From Leifsonia xyli subsp. cynodontis DSM 46306 (GTDB lineage: Bacteria > Actinomycetota > Actinomycetes > Actinomycetales > Microbacteriaceae): a DNA stretch of 64,000 nt. Positions 7,581 through 17,196 of this stretch are shown here, in pieces (the stretch's first letter is position 1; every line of letters begins with the position of its first letter). The notes under the pieces are model-generated. The model made no database searches and was not told where the DNA came from. It saw only the letters and a program-made list of their open reading frames with translations. The position numbers and the translations under genes are program-made. The stretch lies in contig NC_022438.1 in the NCBI RefSeq assembly GCF_000470775.1, forward strand, positions 558,001 to 622,000. The letters run 5' to 3'.

Positions 7581-8816
7581 ATGATCGCGGGCGTCATCAG
7601 TCTTGTCCGACCGGCAGGCAGCGGGCGGCAGCCAGCGCACCCGCGCATCCCGCTGTTCGGCCGCGAGTGGCGCTGGTGGCCGTTGCTGCTCGGGGTTTTC
7701 GCGGTGTCCCGTCTCCTCACGACGGCTTTCATGCTGGCGCTGTATGTGGCGGAGACCGCCGGGCACTGGCCCGCGGCCAGCCCGATCGGGCAGCACGGCT
7801 TCTTCCGCTTCTCGGCCACCTGGGACGCGTCCTTCTATCGGCGGATCGCGGACGGCGGCTACCCGCACACCCTGCCGGTCGATTCGTCCGGGGACGTCGA
7901 GCAGAATCCGTGGGCGTTCCTGCCGCTCTATCCCCTGATCGTGCGCGGTCTGATGGCGGTCACAGGGCTCGGCTTCGATCTTCTCGGCGTCCTCGCCGCG
8001 GTCGTGTTCAGCGCGCTCGCGACGCTGGTGCTGTACCGTCTCGTCGCCTCCCGCGTCGGAGCGCTGAGCGGCTTCTGGGCCGCGGTCTTCTTCTGCTTCG
8101 GGCCGCTCTCGTTCGTGCTGCAGATCGCGTACGCTGAGAGCCTCTTCCTGCTGCTGATGTTCTCCGGTCTCTGGATGATGATGGAACGCCGCTACCTGGC
8201 CGTCATCCCGCTCGCCGTCGCGGCCGCCTTCGCGAAGCCCGGGGAGCTCGCGCTGCCGCTCGCACTCGGCATCGTCTTCCTGGTCCGGCTGGCGCAGGCT
8301 CGGCGAGGCGGCGAGGAGTTCCCAGGCCGCCAGCGCGCTGCGATGATCGCCGCTGGCATCGTCTCGGCCCTCGCCGGACTCGCCTGGCCCGTCGTCGCGT
8401 CCGCAGTCACCGGCATGCCGGGCGCCTATGTGGAGACCGAGCTCTCCTGGTGGACGGGATTCGTCGGCCGGGTGACGTTCGTGCCGATGACCCCGTGGTT
8501 CCTGCTCACCTGGACGTACGCGGGCCTTGCCGGGGCGGTGCTCGCCGTCTCCGTCGTCGCCGGGTACATCTGGCTGTTGCGCCGCCCCGGCATCCGGGAA
8601 CTCGGTGTCGAGGTCGTCGCCTACGCGGCGAGCTACGGCCTCTACCTCTTCGCCGTTTTCCTGCCGCAGCAGAGCCTGTTCCGGCTGCTGATGCCGCTCG
8701 CACCCCTCGCGGGCACGCCGGGACTCACCAGCCGGGCTCGCGCGATCGTGCTCGTCGCCGGTGTCGCACTGCAACCCGTGGCCCTGCTGCTGCTTTGGTT
8801 CCTCGGCTACCCTTAG
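7581..8816 (+). CDS. PIG-V-like membrane mannosyltransferase family protein
   Basis: 411 residues with about 9-10 hydrophobic segments. It resembles the PIG-V/GT-C mannosyltransferase family, which uses polyprenyl-phosphate mannose on the outer face of the membrane. The key visible motif is WDASFYRRIADGGYP near residue 90, matching the family pattern of an Asp in the first extracellytoplasmic loop followed by a Tyr/Ile/Gly-Tyr pattern, then NPWAFLPLYPL. A good Shine-Dalgarno (CGGAGG) precedes the ATG. The last bases overlap the 3' end of the convergent LuxR-type gene by four bases. The substrate cannot be told from sequence. Intact. Confidence 0.72.
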   Translation: MIAGVISLVRPAGSGRQPAHPRIPLFGREWRWWPLLLGVFAVSRLLTTAFMLALYVAETAGHWPAASPIGQHGFFRFSATWDASFYRRIADGGYPHTLPVDSSGDVEQNPWAFLPLYPLIVRGLMAVTGLGFDLLGVLAAVVFSALATLVLYRLVASRVGALSGFWAAVFFCFGPLSFVLQIAYAESLFLLLMFSGLWMMMERRYLAVIPLAVAAAFAKPGELALPLALGIVFLVRLAQARRGGEEFPGRQRAAMIAAGIVSALAGLAWPVVASAVTGMPGAYVETELSWWTGFVGRVTFVPMTPWFLLTWTYAGLAGAVLAVSVVAGYIWLLRRPGIRELGVEVVAYAASYGLYLFAVFLPQQSLFRLLMPLAPLAGTPGLTSRARAIVLVAGVALQPVALLLLWFLGYP

Positions 8817-10564
8817 GCGGCGATCGACTGGATGAGCGAGGCCAGTTCCGCGCGGTTCGAGACAGAGGTCTTCCGCATGATCCGGTGCAGGTGGCTCTCC
8901 ACGGTCCGCACGCTGAGCACGAGTCGCGCGGCGATCTGCGGGTTGGACAGGCCGCTCGCGACGAGTCGCGAGATCTCGCGCTCGCGTTCGGTCAGGTTGA
9001 TCGCCGTCGCGAACATCCGGGTCGCGTCGTAGCTGCGGCCCGGCAGGTCGGCGATGAACGCCTCGCGCACCCGGTCGAACTCGCGCGCCCGCTCGTGCTC
9101 GCCATCCTCGTTCAGCCACTCGGCGGCCAGGCGGAACGCGACGACGGCCAGACCGGGCCGGCCGCTCGCGGTCAGTCGTGGCGCGAGGGCGGCGATCGCG
9201 TCCGCGTCTCTGTCCTGGCGGGCGATCAGGAAGGCGAGGTGTGCGTCGAAGAACTCGGACTGCATCCCGCGGAGGAGAGCGGATGCGTGCTCCACGCCGG
9301 CCGGGTCCGGGTTGAGTTCGAGGGCCGACAGCAGGGCGAACACGCTCCCCGAGTGGATCCCGATGCCGTGGAGGTGATCCGAGTGGGCGCGGAGCAGCTG
9401 TGCTGCCTCGTTCGGCTGTCCCCGGTAGGCGACCAGCTGGGCGGTGCTCCAGGCGAGACCCGAGCGGCCGATCAGAGTGCCGGCGGCGGGAGTGGCGGCG
9501 ATGTCGGCGCGCAGCCTTTCGCCGAGGGCCGCGTTGTCCCGGCGGACTGCGACCACGGAGGCCAGCGCCTGGATGCCGATGTGGTCGGTCAGATCCGTGA
9601 GCGGGGGCTCTCCGAGAGCGAGCGCGACGGAGATCACATTCTCCGCCTCGCTGTACTGCCCGGAGACCGTCAGGCACAGCGCTGCGACGAAGCTGTGGGC
9701 GCGGAGCCCGGAGACATCCAGATTGGCGTGCGCTTCGTCCACACCTCGCTCCGCCCAGGCCAGCGCCTCGGCGTGCCGGCCCTCGCCGAGCAGGGTGTAG
9801 CCGTGCGCGGCGACGATGTCGGTCGAGATGTCGGCGGTCCCCAGTTCGGAGAGCTGGTCGAAGAGCGCGTGCGCCTCAGCGAACCGGCCGCGGAGGGCGG
9901 CGATGGTGAGCGCGATTTCGAGCAGCCGTGTGCGGATCGGGTGCGGGAGGTCGCCGCCGGTCTCAAGCCGATCGTCCGCGTCGTCCGGGATGCCGCGCAC
10001 GGCCGCTTCGAGGAGCACGGCCTCGGCGTCGGCCAGCCGGGTCGCGGGGCCGAGCCCGGTGGTCCGCTCGCGCAGCTCGCGGAGCACCTTCTCGAGGTCG
10101 CTCCCGGAGGCGAGCTGCCACTGAGCGCGCAGCACGGCCAGCCGGGCGAGGTCGACCGGCTCGCCGGCGCTGTTCTCGGTCTGGGCGAAGGTCCGGGCGA
10201 CGAGGCTGTCCGAGTCGGCGTCGGCCAGGAGCGCCTGCAGGTATAGCGCGGTGGGCGGAGCCGGCTTCCGGCGCGTTGCGCCACTCCGCTTCGGTGACGA
10301 CGCGGCGCGTTCGTGCGCGCTCATGGACGAGACGCACGAACAGAGCGTCCCCGTCGCCCAGGCCGTGCGGGACGACCGGGGTGTCGGCGAGGATGGCCTC
10401 CAGCGAGTCCAGCGAGCCGAGCACGACCCGGATCCGGCTCGCCAGGCGCTGCCGCCGCACGGCGGAGGACTCGTGCCGGTAGAACTCGGACAGCAGCGGC
10501 GGGCCGACCGTGACCAGCTGGTGGCTGCCGCTCGGGACGATCCGGAGGACGCCCGCGTCCGCGG
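8813..10564 (-). pseudogene. LuxR-type large ATPase regulator, C-terminal part, split by IS and frameshifted
   Basis: This is the downstream half of a large (about 860-residue) LuxR-family regulator whose N-terminal half lies beyond the IS at 11670-12496. After the IS end the frame reads ADAGVLRIVPSGSHQLVTV, ESSAVRRQRLASRIRVVLGS and WRNAPEAGS. Near 10250 the homology moves to the frame containing YLQALLADADSDS and runs to the end. The final 65 residues are a LuxR helix-turn-helix (NLTEREREISRLVASG, NPQIAARLVLSVRTVESHL, then HRIMRKT). The middle is helical, TPR-like. With an insertion and a separate frameshift the gene cannot make the full protein, though a 503-residue open frame (start 10324) with an intact DNA-binding domain remains and could be translated alone. 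Confidence 0.83.
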
Positions 10565-11669
10565 TGTGCTGCTCAGGGACGTTGGTTGAGGTGTGACGCG
10601 ATAGATGGGTGAGGACCTCCCGGTCGAGAGTGGGGCTGTCTAGTTTCCCTGCACTCGATGACTTAGGAGGTCCTCGTGACCCACGCTAATGCTGCTTTGA
10701 CTCCTCGCGAATGCCTCCGCCTGGCCCGCCAAGTCGTCGACGACGGCTGGTCCGTTGCTGCGGCGGCGACCTACTTCCGAGTGTCCTGACGCACCGCGGA
10801 CCGATGGGCTCGTCGTTACGTGGAGATGGGCGAGGCGGGAATGCTGGACCGTTCGTCACGGCCGCATCACAGCCCGAACAAGACCCCGCGAAGACTGGTC
10901 CGCAAGGTCGTGCATCTGCGGTGGAAGAAGCGGCTGGGACCAGTCGGTATCGGCGCCCAGCTCGGCATGCCCGCCTCGACCGTTCACACGGTCCTCTCCC
11001 GGTGCCGGATCAATCGGCCCAGCCACGTCGACGTCCGCACCGGCGAACCCGCCCGCCGCTACGAGCACGAGCATCCCGGATCGATGATCCACGTCGACAT
11101 CAAGAAACTCGGCAACATCCCCGACGGTGGCGGCTGGCGCTACGTCGGACGTCTCCAGGGAGAGCGGAACAAGGCCATCACCGCGAAGCGGACCGGGAAA
11201 CACGGGATCACCGGCGACATGATCACCGGCACAGCGTTCGTTCATACCGTCATCGACGATCACTCCCGTGTCGCTTACGCCGAGATCCACGACGACGAAA
11301 CCGCCGCCACTGCAATCGCTGTTCTGCGTCGAGCGGTCGGCTGGTTCGCCAGCCGTGGCGTCACCGTCGAACAGGTGCTCTCCGACAACGGCTCCGCATA
11401 CCGCTCATACGCCTGGCGCGACGCTTGCGCCGAGCTCAGCATCCAACCGAAACGCACCCGGCCCTACCATCCGCAGACGAACGGCAAGATCGAACGCTTC
11501 CACCGCACCCTCGCCGACGGCTGGGCATACGCCCGGCACTACAACTCCGAATCAGCCCGCCGCAACGCACTCCCGGCCTGGCTGCACTCCTACAATCACC
11601 ACAGGCCCCACACCGCCATCGGCAGCCAGCCACCCATCAGCAGATTGACCAACGTCCCTGAGAAACACA
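10565..11669 (+). mobile_element. IS481-family insertion sequence, copy 1
   Basis: A 1105-base element. The terminal inverted repeats are TGTGCTGCTCAGGGACGTTG at the left and, reversed, TGTGTTTCTCAGGGACGTTG at the right (20 of the outer 22 positions match). It carries one IS481-type transposase gene. It splits a LuxR-type regulator gene. The right flank begins CCTAGC, matching the NCTAGN target known for IS481, but the left flank (CGCGG) has no CTAG, so no target duplication is seen. A second copy at 47478-48582 appears identical base for base and is in the same orientation. Confidence 0.93.
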
Positions 11670-11674
11670 CCTAG
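10676..11674 (+). pseudogene. IS481-family transposase with in-frame stop, copy 1
   Basis: A GTG at 10676 with the Shine-Dalgarno AGGAGG opens an N-terminal helix-turn-helix (ECLRLARQVVDDGWSVAAAA). Codon 38 is TGA (10787-10789), where a Trp would fit the continuing frame (FRVS-stop-RTADRWARRYVEMG). After an ATG at 10820 the frame holds a second helix-turn-helix (IGAQLGMPASTVHTVL) and the DDE integrase core: IHVDIKKLG, VIDDHSRVAYAEI, LSDNGSAYRS, and the Glu of NGKIERFHRTL. The stop TAG at 11672 comes from the target CTAG outside the IS. Either the element is dead or it works as a 284-residue protein or by stop read-through. Confidence 0.85.
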
Positions 11675-12496
11675 CTGCTCCAGGACGCTGTTGTCGCTCA
11701 GCTTGAGGGCCGTCTCCAGGTCGCTCACGCCGACCATCGCGATCATCTCGAGCGCTTCGCGGTGCTCGTCGCCGAGGCCGGAGAGATAGGTCTCGACCGC
11801 GCTGCGCAGGGATGGGCTCCACAGGCTGCGCCGGGCCATCCAGACCTCGTTCGTCAGCAGCAGGCGTCCTTCGCGCGCGGCGAGGTCGATCATCGTGAGG
11901 GCGAGTCCGACATTGCCGCCGGACTTCGCGTAGACGCGGCTCATGGTCCCTGCGTCGATCATTCCGCCGAGCCGTTCGGTCAGCACGATCTCCAGATCGT
12001 CGTACCGGAGCGAGGGGAGGTCGATCACGTATCCGGCCGCGTGCGCGCTGTCCGCGCTGAGCCGCGAGCGCGTCCTCGCCGTCGGCACCCGCATCGAGCG
12101 CTGGACGGCTTCGATCGCTCCGAGCGAAGCCTCGTCGAGCAGGTCGGCGTCGTCGATGAGAATCACACTGCGTCCGCCCCCGACCGATGCGCTGAGCGCG
12201 TCGATCGCGTTCTGCAGCGGCGACGCGGAGCGGCGGTCGCCAGTGAGCTGAGAGCCGATGCCCGCGGCGTGGACCGCGGCCAGCGGATTGCCGCGCAGCG
12301 AACGGATGCCGTTGATCCGCACGACGCTCGCCTGGCTGTCGGCGGCCGCGAGCGCGAGCGCGTCGAGCACGCTGGTGCGGCCGCTTCCGCCGATGTCGAT
12401 ATCGGCGCCCACGGAGAGCAGATCGCGCGCCAATCTGAGCACAGACTCCCTGCCTACCAGGGCGGGAGTGGGACGGGAGACGAATGATTCGAGCAT
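11670..12496 (-). pseudogene. LuxR-type large ATPase regulator, N-terminal part, truncated by IS
   Basis: It begins with the ATG at 12496 (MLESFVSRPTPALVGRESVL) and reads 275 codons to the IS junction after DNSVLEQL. It is the AAA/STAND-type ATPase half of the regulator completed at 8813-10564. A degenerate P-loop, IGGSGRTSVLDALA, lies near residue 37, and a Walker B-like hydrophobic stretch with two acidic residues, SVILIDDADLLDE, near 110. Both halves have the same orientation and abut without obvious loss of protein sequence (VLEQL | ADAGVL), as for a simple insertion. The neighbouring exopolysaccharide genes are a plausible target (inference). Confidence 0.83.
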
Positions 12497-12564
12497 AAGG
12501 ATATTTTCGGATCAGGATAAGAGATTTCGGGTTGCGCAATCTAGAATCTCAGATTATGATTGAA

Positions 12565-12606
12565 TACGCAAGATAGGAATTTCCTATACGCAATACCCTT
12601 TGCGTA
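12565..12606. promoter_or_regulatory. AT-rich palindromic control region between divergent regulator genes
   Basis: In a strongly AT-rich gap (12497-12708), ATAGGAA-T-TTCCTAT at 12573-12587 is a perfect inverted repeat with a one-base centre. It is flanked by direct repeats TACGCAA at 12565-12571 and 12587-12593, and by their inverse TTGCGTA at 12600-12606. The layout suggests an operator with two or three binding sites serving both divergent genes. No binding protein can be assigned. Confidence 0.45.
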
Positions 12607-12708
12607 CCTCGCTAAGCCCGCTTGGCGGCACGTGCTTCCCTGAAGCGCTCGGTACGAGGCCCCGACCCGCGGGAACAATCGGTCCGAGCGGAGGTGAGAC
12701 CCGAATCC

Positions 12709-14750
12709 ATGACGAAACCCCTGATCGAATCAATGCCCGACATCGCGAACCTCGGCCCGGCCAGCCGATCCGCCGCGCCCCTGGAACTCATCTCCCGGCG
12801 CGTTCTGGACGATGCGCTGGCCGCCGCCCGCCCCGGAGCCGTCCTCCTTCTGGAAGGGCCCTCCGGCTCCGGTAAGGCGCTCGGCTGTCCTGGCCTCCGA
12901 CGGCAAGCGGGACGCGATCGTCGCCACGGCCGACGGTCTCGCCGCCCCCGAACTCGAGGCGATCGCCGCTGCGGCCGGCGTTCCGGCGCTCCTGATCGCG
13001 GCGGACGACAGCGCGCGTGTCCGGCTGCTCGCCCGCGGCATCACCCCTGTCGTCATCGGTTCGGACGAACTCCGCTTTGACCTCGCCGAGGTCGCCCGCG
13101 CCGCCGGTCTCGCCGCCGTGCGCCTCAGCCGCCGGCAGCTCGCCGCGCTCGCGGCCCGGACACAGGGCCGTCCCGTCCTGGTCGCTCGCCTGCTCGCCAC
13201 GCTTCCCCGCCACGTCACGCTCTCCGACGGCGCTCTGCACGCCGCGTGGACGACGCTCGCCCGCGTCACCGCCGACGACCTCGCCGAGCGCTTCGGCGCA
13301 GCTTGGACCGCGATCGCCTCCCGCATCGCCGATGTGCCCGTTCTGACGGCGCCGCTGCGTTCGCGGCTCGCGTCTCTCGAACCGGCGGCCGAGGAGATCC
13401 TCTCCGTCCTGGCGGAGCGCGGTCTCGCCGCCGAGACGCTCACCCTCGGGGAGCCCGCACTCCGCGTCTGCGGTGTGGACGCCGATCCGGCCTCCACCGT
13501 CAGCGACGACGCCTGGCTCGCCCTCGCCCTCTCCGAGTACCGTCGAGTCGGCGCCGACCTGGAGCTCGCCACGTTCTACGCCGACCGCGGCGACTGGGCG
13601 GAGCTCAGCGGCCTGGTCCGTCGCCGGTGCGCCGAACTGCTGCGCTCGCCGGAGCGCGCGGCGGAGATCGTCTCCCGCATCCCGGCCTCCGTCTTCGCCC
13701 AGGACGCCTGGCTCGTCGTCGTCGAGCGGATGCTCGGCGCCGAAGCGGGCATCGCTGTCCCGCCCCGCCGGCTCAAGAAGCCCGCTGGCACCATGCCCGC
13801 CGCTGAGCGCGCCTGGCTCCAGGCGGGCAAGCTGCGGATGGAGATCGCGGACGGATCGTTCACCAAGGCGGTCGCCGAGGCCACCTACCTCAACACGTCT
13901 CCTCGGCCAGGCCGACCTTCCCGAGGACGAGACGGCCGAGCTCTGGCTGCAGAGCGCCCTTCCCCCGTTCCACACGGGAAACTACGCGGAGGCGGCTCAG
14001 CGGCTGGAGGCGGCGCTCGGCCTGGCCGAGCGTGCGGACCGCCGGCACGTCGAGCTGGCTGCCAACGGCCTGCTGGCGCTTTGCCACGCTCTGCGCGGGC
14101 GCCTTCCCGCGGCGGAGACGGTCATCGAGCGCATCCTCCCGTCCGAGCTGTCCGGGAGCGAGGTGACGGCGTGGAGCATCCCGGCGTTCATCGCGTCCGC
14201 TTTGATCAGCGCGGAGAGCGGCGACGCGGCCGGCGCGAGTCAGGCCCTGGGCCGGGTGCGCTTCGATCGCCTCGGCCCCTTCTGGGCGCTCTTCGCCGCG
14301 GTCTCCGGTCGCGCCGCGCTCGCCGACGATCTTCCCGAGCTGACCGTCGACCGCCTGCGCGTGATCGAGCAGTTCGCGGGCGACACCCCGGCGAGCAACC
14401 ACGATCGTGGGCTGTTCGCTGCGGCCCTGGTCCTCATCCAGCTCGCCGCCGGCCGGCCCGCGGCCGCGATCCAGACCCTGACCGGGTTCGACGACGGCCG
14501 TGAGAGCACCCTGCTCGTGTGCGCCCTCGCCGGACACGCCTCTGGCGGTGCGGACGCCGTCGTCCAGCTGATCGAGCGCGTCGAGGCGCGTCGTGTGTCG
14601 GCCGTGACCCGTGTGGGTGCGGCGGCCGCCCGGATCGCGCTGGTCGCGCCGGAGCGCCGCCAGGACGCGCGGGCGCGGCTGGACGAGCTGTCCAGGAACT
14701 GCGGACTCGAGAACTACGCCGCCCTCATCGCGGAGGTGGCGAGCCGATGA
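12709..14750 (+). pseudogene. P-loop/TPR-like regulator-related protein, two frameshifts
   Basis: The ATG at 12709 follows a good Shine-Dalgarno (GGAGGTGAG). The first frame gives MTKPLIESMPDIANLG and a P-loop, LLLEGPSGSGK. Near 12875 homology moves to the second frame (SAVLASDGKRDAIVATADGL onward). Near 13895 it moves to a third frame (LGQADLPEDETAELWLQSAL onward) and ends ALIAEVASR. The order and helical repeats resemble the ATPase and TPR parts of the LuxR-type regulator on the other side of the divergent promoter, but there is no C-terminal helix-turn-helix. Its stop overlaps the start of the next gene by four bases (ATGA), so it headed the surface-polysaccharide operon. I do not recognise a specific function. 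Confidence 0.75.
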
Positions 14751-16546
14751 ACCGCAAGAACAAGAGCAGACGGGGTCGCAGAAGCGCGAACGTCCGTCGG
14801 AGCCGCCGCCTGGTCCTGGTCTGGATGGGCGTTCTTCTCGCCGGCGTCGTCGGCTGCGCGGCCTGGGTCGGCATTCGGATGTTCCTCTCCTATACGGAGC
14901 TGAGTCAGGCCCAGACCGAGGCGTCCGCCGTGGTCGCGGCTGTGTCGGCCGATCCCGCTCAGGCAGCCGAGTACGAGTCCGCCCGGCTGGACGCGCTCGC
15001 CGCCCGGCTGGATTCGGCGAGCGCCCTCACGGCGACCCGATCTGGCGGGTCGCGGAGGCCATCCCGTTCGCGGGCGACAACCTGCGCGCCTACTGGCTCA
15101 CAGTCGACGGCCTCTCCACCGCGGTCGGTGACGGTCTGCGCCCCGCTTGTCCCCGCGTTCGCCCGGATGGGAGCCGCGATCTCGCTGACCGACGGCCGCG
15201 TCGACCTCGCGCAGGTCGCGGAGAGCGCCCAGGAGCTGGGCCGGGCGTCCAGCGTGCTCGAGGAGAGTCGCAAGACGCTCGCCGGCGCTGACGGGGGAGC
15301 CGTCGTGACTCCGCTGGCGGACGGCGTCCGCAAAGCGGGTTCGATGGTGGACGACCTCTCGCACACCGTGTCGGCGCTGTCGACCGCAGCGAAGGTGATC
15401 CCGGCCGCGCTCGGCGCTGATGGCGAGAAACGCTATGGGCTCCTCATGAACAACAATGCGGAGCTGCGCACGACCGGCGGCATCGCCGGTGCCATCTCGC
15501 CCGTGACGGCGACCGACGGAGCCATCGCGCTCGGTGACCAGCTCGTCCCCGACGACCTCAACCCTGCGACAGCCGCCGCCCCGGCGGTGACCCGCGAAGA
15601 GGCGACCCTCTTCGGCCCCACGCTCTCGTCGTACATCCAGAACGTCAATGCCACCCCGGACTTCTCCCGGACGGCCGCTTTCGCCTCCGAGCTGTGGGCC
15701 GATGCGCGCGGCGAGAAGCTCGACGGTGTCGTGTCGGTGGACACGGTCACCCTCAGCCGGCTGCTCGCGGTGACGGGCCCGGTCACGGCCGAGGGCCGTG
15801 AGCTGACCTCCGAGAACGCGACGAAGGTTCTGCTCAACGACATCTATCTGCAGGTGACCGATCGCGCGGAGCACGACCGTTTCTTCGGTGCGGTGACCCG
15901 TGCGGTCTTCGACAAGCTTCTGCACGGTGGCGCCTCGGCGCTCGGCATGGCGAAAGCGCTCGATGCCGCGGCGGAGGAGGGCCGGATCTCGATCTGGTTC
16001 GCCGACCCGGCACTGCAGAGCGCGATCGCGGGCACGAACCTCGCCGGACCGACGGCGCGGCTGAGCGACGACGGGGCGCCTGTCGGCGTGTTCCTCATCG
16101 ACGGCACCGCCGGAAAGATGGACTACTACCTCGACGGCTCGCTCGCCGCCTCCTGCACGAACGGCGGCAAGAGCGGCGTCTCGGTGACGACCACCCTGCG
16201 CTCGACCGCACCCGCGGAGATCGCGAACGCGCCCTGGTATGTGACCGGAGCCGGACAGTCCACCACATCGGTCGGCAGCATCCGCACCATGCTCCAGTTC
16301 GCCTCCACAGACAGCCTGCGACCCGAGCGGGTGACGGTCGACGGCAAGCCGGTCACGCTCAAGTGGGCGACGATCGACGGCCGCAATGTCGCCGTCGCCG
16401 TCGTCGACCTCGCTCCCGGAGCCACGGCGACCGTCGGCGCGGACTTCGCGCTGCTGCCCGCGAAATCCGTCACCCTCGACCGGATCGTCGGCACGCCCAC
16501 CGCGACCGCCTTCGCCACGAAGGTCGACGCCGGCCGCTGCGGCTGA
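14747..16546 (+). CDS. DUF4012-family membrane-anchored surface protein (compensated double frameshift)
   Basis: 599 residues. A basic N-terminus (RKNKSRRGRRSANVRRSRR) precedes one membrane segment (LVLVWMGVLLAGVVGCAAWV, residues about 27-46). The rest is extracytoplasmic and carries the DUF4012 signature LLMNNNAELRTTGG, with SVDTVTLSRLLAVTGPV further on. DUF4012 proteins are common in Gram-positive polysaccharide clusters; their biochemical role is not known. One oddity is that residues near 97-132 read as unlikely sequence in the open frame, while the alternative frame from 15034 to about 15140 reads DPIWRVAEAIPFAGDNLRAY, as expected for the family. One base lost near 15030 and one gained near 15141 would explain it. 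The ORF stays open but an internal segment is scrambled. Confidence 0.8.
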   Translation: MNRKNKSRRGRRSANVRRSRRLVLVWMGVLLAGVVGCAAWVGIRMFLSYTELSQAQTEASAVVAAVSADPAQAAEYESARLDALAARLDSASALTATRSGGSRRPSRSRATTCAPTGSQSTASPPRSVTVCAPLVPAFARMGAAISLTDGRVDLAQVAESAQELGRASSVLEESRKTLAGADGGAVVTPLADGVRKAGSMVDDLSHTVSALSTAAKVIPAALGADGEKRYGLLMNNNAELRTTGGIAGAISPVTATDGAIALGDQLVPDDLNPATAAAPAVTREEATLFGPTLSSYIQNVNATPDFSRTAAFASELWADARGEKLDGVVSVDTVTLSRLLAVTGPVTAEGRELTSENATKVLLNDIYLQVTDRAEHDRFFGAVTRAVFDKLLHGGASALGMAKALDAAAEEGRISIWFADPALQSAIAGTNLAGPTARLSDDGAPVGVFLIDGTAGKMDYYLDGSLAASCTNGGKSGVSVTTTLRSTAPAEIANAPWYVTGAGQSTTSVGSIRTMLQFASTDSLRPERVTVDGKPVTLKWATIDGRNVAVAVVDLAPGATATVGADFALLPAKSVTLDRIVGTPTATAFATKVDAGRCG

Positions 16547-16597
16547 ACGTCCTCTTGCCCGCCTGAAATACGAACCACCCCCCGAAAGGAAACACAC

Positions 16598-17196
16598 ATG
16601 CGTAACAAACTAATGGGCGGCCTCCTCGCCCTCGCACTCGTCCTCGCGCCCGCGTCCGCCGCGAACGCGATCTACGAGGGCAACGAACTGCATGGCACGC
16701 TCAGCAGGGCCACGGTCAAACCGTTGGAGGTCGTCACCTACACCGCTGACCCGGGAACGTACGACGCCAACGAGGAGGTGTCCTTCACGATCGGCGGCAT
16801 CGCCGCCAGCACCATCACGACCGTGTCGACCGTCTCCGAGCTGAGCGTCAAGTCCCCCGCCGAGGCGGACGGCTCGCTCGTCTTCTCGTTCTACCCCGAG
16901 GCCGGCGACAAGGACTACACCTTCACCACCTACCGCGCCGACGGCCGGGTCTGGGATGAGCTCGGCTTCACCGTGCTCGGCAATGCCGCTGTCGTCGACG
17001 GTGTGGCAGCAACGGCAATGGCAATGGCGGTGGAAACGGCACGGCCGTCTCCTCGGGCGCCAACGGCGGTCTCGCCAGCACCGGTTCCGACATCGCGATC
17101 TTCACGATCAGCGGCGTCGTGGTGCTGCTGCTCGCTGCCGGTGTCGTCCTCCTCGTCGTCCGTCGTCGCCGCTCCGGCGCCGACTCGGCGGCGTGA
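16598..17196 (+). pseudogene. LAXTG-anchored surface protein, frameshifted before the sorting signal
   Basis: The ATG at 16598 follows GAAAGGA. The first frame has a signal peptide (MRNKLMGGLLALALVLAPASAANA) and a small all-beta domain (VVTYTADPGTYDANEEVSFT). Near 17005 homology moves frame: a Gly/Asn-rich linker GSNGNGNGGGNGT, then LASTGSD, a membrane segment and the basic tail VVRRRR ending SGADSAA. LASTG matches the LAXTG motif of class E sortases in high-GC Gram-positives, so the intact ancestor would be cell-wall linked. In the current frame the protein runs on without an anchor. The true stop overlaps the phosphatase start (GTGA). Confidence 0.85.

Noticed and set aside
7503..9677. A 724-codon minus-strand ORF
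   Set aside because: It spans two real genes and is made of Arg/Asp/Gly-rich shadow sequence with no domain.
10711..11661. A 316-codon second ORF inside the IS481-family element
   Set aside because: Its frame has no transposase motif; the DDE residues are in the frame that starts at 10820.
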